Positions 47,497 through 51,508 of a stretch of DNA of 51,508 nucleotides are shown here, piece by piece; the first letter of the stretch is position 1; the number at the start of each line of letters is the position of its first letter. The stretch is taken from assembly GCA_013306675.1 (NCBI GenBank), contig JABLUY010000256.1, positions 1 to 51,508 on the forward strand, written 5' to 3'. Source of the stretch: Thraustochytrium sp. TN22 (taxonomy: Eukaryota > Sar > Bigyra > Thraustochytrida > Thraustochytriidae). The position numbers and the translations under genes were made by a program. The notes under the pieces were generated by a model, which was not told the origin of the DNA, ran no database searches, and saw only the letters and a list, made by a program, of their open reading frames with translations.

Positions 47497-47559
47497 GCAG
47501 GCGGCCGCGTTGCGGTTTTGCGTGTCTGTGTAAGCGCTGCACGCGCGCCGCGACGCAGC

Positions 47560-48180
47560 TCGACACCAAGCCCGACGAGGACGAGGGCGGCATCGCGAGC
47601 TACCTCCTCTTGGACGGCCCGGAAGGCGGAGACACAACTACGTCCACATCTACGCCGTGACGCTGCGCCGGGGCAATGACTTGCAAGCGAGAGGAGCTGA
47701 CCTGAGCATGTCCTCATTGCCAGCGCTGCGCCCGCGGCGTCGAGCGCGGGCGTGTTGGGGTGGTGGTACGCGGTACTCTGCTTGAGAACATGGGCAAGAA
47801 GTCACCCGAGTCCGCAGTGAGGACCAGGAGCAGGCGGTCGAGCAGGCCACGTGCCTAGAGTTCGTGCGGGACGCGTACAACGGCGCCGGCGGCACGCCCA
47901 CGAGGGCGCTGGTGCCGGCGCTTTCCAACAGGACCTTCACGAAAAAGTCCGGCACTAAGGTGAGCGTTTCACTGCCGGACTTGGAGGCGTACTGGGCGGC
48001 GCATGTGGCGCGCTTCAGCCAGCACGGGCTGCGGCAAGTGCGCGCTCGTCGCACAACGCAAGTGCCGCGCGGACCAGCGCGACCTCGAGCTGTATCCGTG
48101 CGCTGCCTGCGCAACAACTTCGACCAGTGGCACCTCGATACCAAGCACTGCTTCAAGGCCGCCTTGCCCCCGCTGTCCCT
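47560..48180 (+). pseudogene. Coding-like debris, possible broken gene
   Basis: Coding-like residues appear in turn in different plus frames: ASYLLLDGPEGG (frame of 47040), then YVHIYAVTLRRGND (from 47639), FVRDAYNGAGG to SLPDLEAYWAAHVARFSQHG (about 47845-48020), a Cys-rich C-x2-C-x7-C-x12-C-x2-C stretch (about 48034-48110), and NNFDQWHLDTKHCFKAA. The pieces suggest a gene broken by frameshifts, or one with introns I cannot place. I do not recognise the family. The Cys pattern hints at a zinc-binding module. Confidence 0.3.
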
Positions 48181-48758
48181 TTCCAATCTCTCCCGCGCCT
48201 TGCACCGCTCGCTCATTCCACCAGCCCTGCCAGCCTTTCCCTCCCCCGCAATTCCTCCGCACCAACCTCCACCCATCTTCTCCTTCGCCTCCATATCCTC
48301 CCCGTCCCGGTCCCGATGCACGCACGCGAACCAGCCCGCCTTCTCCTGGTCCTGCTCGCGCTCCACCCCGGCGAAGAAGCAGCCGTCACCGTTCCCGTTC
48401 CCTGCGCCGGAGAACGAGAGAACGAACGGAGAACGCGACCGCGAGCCAGTGTCCCGGGGCGTAAAACCGCCGCAAGTTTCGTGCGCCAGACCGAGACCGA
48501 GACCGCGAGGGCGGCGGCGGCGGCGGCGGCGCGCGGCGGCGGCGCGCGGCGGCAGAGCGCGGAGCGGAGCGGAGCGGAGCGGCGGCTGCAGGCGCCCGAG
48601 CCCGCGCGCATCCCGCGGATCCGGGCGGCGGCGGCGGCGGCGAGGCGGGCGGAGGCGGCGCGGCGCGGGGCCTGCAGTGGGACGCGCGCGGCGAGCCCGT
48701 GCGGCACGCCACGGCTGCGCGCGCGCGGGCGAGCGCGGCGCGGGACGCAGCCGGCAGC
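48181..48758. other. Leader of Aurora kinase gene
   Basis: About 580 bp. The last 260 are rich in GGC/GCGGCG and GGAGC repeats, as in other leaders here. Open frames through it have no family features. Confidence 0.4.
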
Positions 48759-50006
48759 ATGGACTTCCGCGGCGGCGCCAGCGCGATCAAGGAGAATGCG
48801 GCGAGGGCCAACTATAGCACGAGCAGCTCGAGCAGCAGCGCGAGCAAGAGCAGCGGCGGCAGCGGCAACAAGCGGTCCGCGGGCGCGGCAGGGGCGAGCG
48901 AGGAGGGCGGCGCGCTGCCCAAGAAGATGATGACCAAGATGGGCGGGGCCATGCGCGTGCCGCAGAACGGCGCGGCCGCGGCCGCCGCGAGCAACAGCAG
49001 CAGCAGCAGCAGCAGCAAGAACCAGAACCTCGCGGCAGCGCACGACACAGTTACCGAGAGCAAGGACCAGAACGAGCGGCCTGTGCGCGCCATCCCGCGC
49101 GGCGTCCCGCGGTCTCGCGACAGCCTCATGCCGGTGAACCCGTTCGACGAGGAAGGCGTGGGCCACTTTACGCTCGACATGTTCGACATTGGCAAGAAGC
49201 TCGGCAGCGGCAAGTTTGGTAACGTGTACTTGGGTCGCGAGCGCCGCCACGAGTACATTGTAGCCATCAAGGTGCTCACCAAGTCGCAGCTGCTGAAAAA
49301 CAACGTGGAGCACCAGCTGCGCCGCGAGATCGAGATCCAGGCCCACCTGCGCCACAAGAATGTGCTGCGCCTGTACACCCACTTTTACGACGAGCGCCGC
49401 ATCTACCTTGTACTTGAGTATGTCGCGCGCGGCGAGCTCTACAAGGAGCTCCAGCGCAAGGGCCGCTTCCGCGAGCGCCGCGCAGCGGGCTACATCAAGC
49501 AGATCGCGGGCGCGCTCGCCTACTGCCACAGCAAGCACGTCATCCACCGCGACATCAAGCCTGAGAACCTCCTGCTCACGCACGACGACCAGCTCAAGAT
49601 CGCCGACTTTGGCTGGTCTGCGCACAGCTCCAGCCGCCGCCACACCATGTGCGGCACGCTCGACTACCTGCCTCCCGAGATGGTCGAGCGCAAGGCCTAC
49701 GACCACACCGTCGACAACTGGAGCCTCGGCGTGCTTGCCTACGAGTTCATGGCCGGCCGGCCGCCCTTTGAGACCGAAGGCCAGGACGCCACCTTCCACC
49801 TCATCCTCCAGGTGCGCTACTCCTTTCCGCCCCACTTCTCCCGCGAGGCGCGCGACTTTGTCGGCCGTCTTCTCAAGAAGAAGCCCGAGGAGCGCATGCC
49901 CCTCCCGGACGTGCCAAACCATCCCTGGATCAAGCTCAACGTCCCTGCCGTGGAGAAGAAGGCGTCCTTTAGCGTCAACCCCGCGCAGGTCACCTCGCGC
50001 CCATGA
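48759..50006 (+). CDS. AURK: Aurora-type serine/threonine kinase
   Basis: Mitotic kinase of the Aurora family (spindle, centrosome and chromosome passenger roles in known members). The 415-residue product has a Ser/Ala-rich disordered N-terminus with a KEN box at residues 11-13, which usually serves APC/C-Cdh1-driven destruction after mitosis and is also found at the start of Aurora A. The kinase domain (about 143-395) shows LGSGKFGNVYLG, catalytic Lys171 (VAIK), HRD with Asp265, and DFG at Asp283 within the Aurora hallmark FGWSAHSSSRRHTMCGTLDYLPPEM. The activation-loop Thr is Thr296. Small oddity: VDNWSLGVL where most have VDxWSLG with Leu or Met. The ATG at 48759 is preceded by AGC (purine at -3). 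I cannot tell whether it is the A- or B-type role. Intronless. Confidence 0.95.
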   Translation: MDFRGGASAIKENAARANYSTSSSSSSASKSSGGSGNKRSAGAAGASEEGGALPKKMMTKMGGAMRVPQNGAAAAAASNSSSSSSSKNQNLAAAHDTVTESKDQNERPVRAIPRGVPRSRDSLMPVNPFDEEGVGHFTLDMFDIGKKLGSGKFGNVYLGRERRHEYIVAIKVLTKSQLLKNNVEHQLRREIEIQAHLRHKNVLRLYTHFYDERRIYLVLEYVARGELYKELQRKGRFRERRAAGYIKQIAGALAYCHSKHVIHRDIKPENLLLTHDDQLKIADFGWSAHSSSRRHTMCGTLDYLPPEMVERKAYDHTVDNWSLGVLAYEFMAGRPPFETEGQDATFHLILQVRYSFPPHFSREARDFVGRLLKKKPEERMPLPDVPNHPWIKLNVPAVEKKASFSVNPAQVTSRP

Positions 50007-51489
50007 CCCTGAAGACGACACAGACGCAAAGGGAGCATTGCGCCGCGCACCTTGGCGCGTATCGCGCGATGCGACATGCAAGACAATGCAACGAAGGAGA
50101 ACAAACGAGAGAGAACAAGAAGGCGGCGCGGGCATGGGGGCCCTATGCCTCCCATGCTCAGCCCTTTGCGGCCTTGCTGCCCGCACGCCCACCTCCTAGG
50201 CCTCTTCATCTCTCCAACCTGGCGCTGCCGTCCAGGCAGCCGTCTCGCGCGTGAGTCCGCGCAAGCCTGTCCCCTATCCTCTCCGCTCGGGCTCTGTTGG
50301 CGCCCGGCAAGGCCCTTGCCGGGCCTCTAATCCAGTAAAATTAGCCTTGGCAGAGTTCGTACGGCGCCGCGGGTCGCCGCCTTGACGTGTCCGAGTCGAG
50401 CGTGGCGCCCGCTGCGACATCGGTTCGCGCGTCCGCTGCACACCGCCGCGACCGGAGGGACGCCGCGACACGCGCTGGCTGCGGCCTTGCTTTGCTAAGT
50501 CTAGAGCTGGCACGCAAGCCCTCCGGCGACTTGGTTGTCGTGCTGTGCTCGGCTCTCATCTCATCTCTGGCCTGACTGCGAAGAGCGGTCACGGTCACTG
50601 CAGGCCTGGCTGCCAGTGGCAGCGTGCAGCGCGAGCAGCGCGGGCGGCGACGCCAACTACCTTCACCTTACTAACAGTAAGTCCGCGCGGCGCGTGTCCG
50701 AGTCGAACCCGAAGTCCAGTCGCGCGTCGCACTGCACTGCCGCCGCGAGGCGCGAGTCTGGCCAGACTGCGCTGCGGGGCACGGGGCGGCGCTGCCTTTG
50801 GCCACAGCCCAGGCCTTTCTCGCCGGCGGCCGCCTCTCTCTAGTAACTATAACCTACCGCCATGCGCAATACAGCCTGTACTGACAGCCAGCCAACTAAC
50901 AGTAAGACAGTTTGCATTTCTTGATCTCCCGCCACTGGGCCGTGGCCGCGTGGCCAACCGACGGAGCGCACTGGCATTTCTGCGTTCCGCTCTCCAACCC
51001 AAGCCGCTCTCCGGTCGCGCTGGCCGCGCTGGCCGCGCTGGCCACGCCAGCAAGCGCGGGACAGCCAGCAAGCCTCCCAGCGCGACATGCAGTGGGGCAG
51101 CGGCGCAGCGACGACGGCCAGCGTGCTGGCCTAGCTCTGCCCCTCGACTGCACCGCGCCGGGCGCGCCCACGCGGACGCTGGCGCGCGCGGCCACCTGTT
51201 CCTGTCATGATCACTGCAAGATGTAGCGAGAGCCGAGGGGGCAACCAGCCGCGCCAGAGGAGACAGCCTCGAGCTGGCGGACGACGGCCACGCCCTCTGG
51301 CGCGCTGCGCGTGCAGCCTTGCACACCCACAGCGCGCGCGCGTGCGGGCTGCTTCGGCCCGCCCACCTGTCACTGCAGCCAGGCGCGCGGCGGCGCGGCA
51401 GTCCTGATTCGCGGCGGAGCATAGCGCGGCGCGGCGCGAGACGGCAGCCAGCCCTGAGCGCGAGCCCGGCCACGACTCGGAGGAGGAGG
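50007..51489. other. 3' flank of Aurora gene and unassigned sequence
   Basis: About 1.5 kb without a supported gene. It contains a perfect hairpin at 50302-50324 and CTGGCCGCG repeats at 51019-51044. ACTAACAGTAAG occurs twice (about 50671 and 50894). Overlapping Arg/Ala-rich frames on both strands look like GC-rich noise. Confidence 0.4.
50302..50324. terminator. Perfect 11-bp inverted repeat hairpin
   Basis: GCCCGGCAAGG followed by one C and then its exact complement CCTTGCCGGGC. It lies about 300 bp past the Aurora stop codon. A very stable stem if transcribed, but the loop is only one base. Transcript-end or cruciform roles are guesses. Confidence 0.4.
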
Positions 51490-51508
51490 ATGATCGTAGT
51501 CTTCGTGT
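51490..51508 (+). CDS. Possible gene start cut by the window edge
   Basis: An ATG after GGAGGAGG, with six codons reading MIVVFV before the edge. The hydrophobic start could begin a signal peptide, but six codons are not enough to support a gene. Confidence 0.12.

Overview
The window is nuclear DNA from a GC-rich, intron-poor microbial eukaryote. Evidence: the gene set is eukaryotic (COPI coatomer, COG tethering complex, Sec63, Aurora kinase, copine, a class C GPCR), there are no ribosome-binding sites or operons, most start codons have a purine at -3, and the only two introns I can support are short GT-AG introns in one gene. Codons end mostly in G/C, which creates long antisense open frames with no family signature. 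The intron-poor GC-rich style, the Pro-Thr-Pro-Ala-Pro-Thr repeat protein, the single-chain acyl-CoA carboxylase and a Crinkler-like gene make a stramenopile such as a thraustochytrid my best guess. That is inference only.

Layout. 0.1-7.0 kb: two Golgi-traffic genes in tandem, COPI beta-prime and COG5. 7.1-8.2 kb: a phosphatidylserine decarboxylase converging on COG5. 10.2-11.0 kb: a secreted SGNH hydrolase. 12.3-13.6 kb: a three-exon zinc alcohol dehydrogenase. 14.0-16.1 kb: a PhoD-like phosphatase with two membrane spans inserted in its catalytic domain, followed by a tandem copy of its 3' end. 16.7-17.6 kb: a RING protein. 18.6-20.4 kb: a CAX cation/proton antiporter. 21.6-24.8 kb: a mucin-like class C GPCR ending in a WW-like motif. 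24.9-28.3 kb: a 1131-residue all-in-one biotin-dependent carboxylase on the minus strand. 28.3-31.8 kb: mostly non-coding, with tandem repeats. 31.8-34.2 kb: an unrecognised nuclear-type protein with a SUMO-interacting motif. 34.8-36.8 kb: Sec63. 38.1-39.4 kb: a receptor-like protein with an alpha/beta domain and TPRs. 40.4-41.3 kb: 3-hydroxyisobutyrate dehydrogenase with two extra tandem copies of its 3' end. 42.4-44.2 kb: a copine. 44.5-47.4 kb: a disrupted nuclease-kinase (Crinkler/FunK1-like) gene. 47.5-48.2 kb: coding-like debris. 48.8-50.0 kb: an Aurora kinase. The last 1.5 kb holds no convincing gene.

There is no operon-like pathway. The genes are single housekeeping loci, with several secretory or membrane-traffic functions among them (COPI, COG, Sec63, PSD, copine). 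The most striking pattern is structural. Three separate loci (PhoD-like, HIBADH, nuclease-kinase) carry direct tandem duplications of the gene's 3' end, with units of 190, 346 and 100 bp. In the nuclease-kinase gene the duplication shifts the frame and cuts off the C-terminus.
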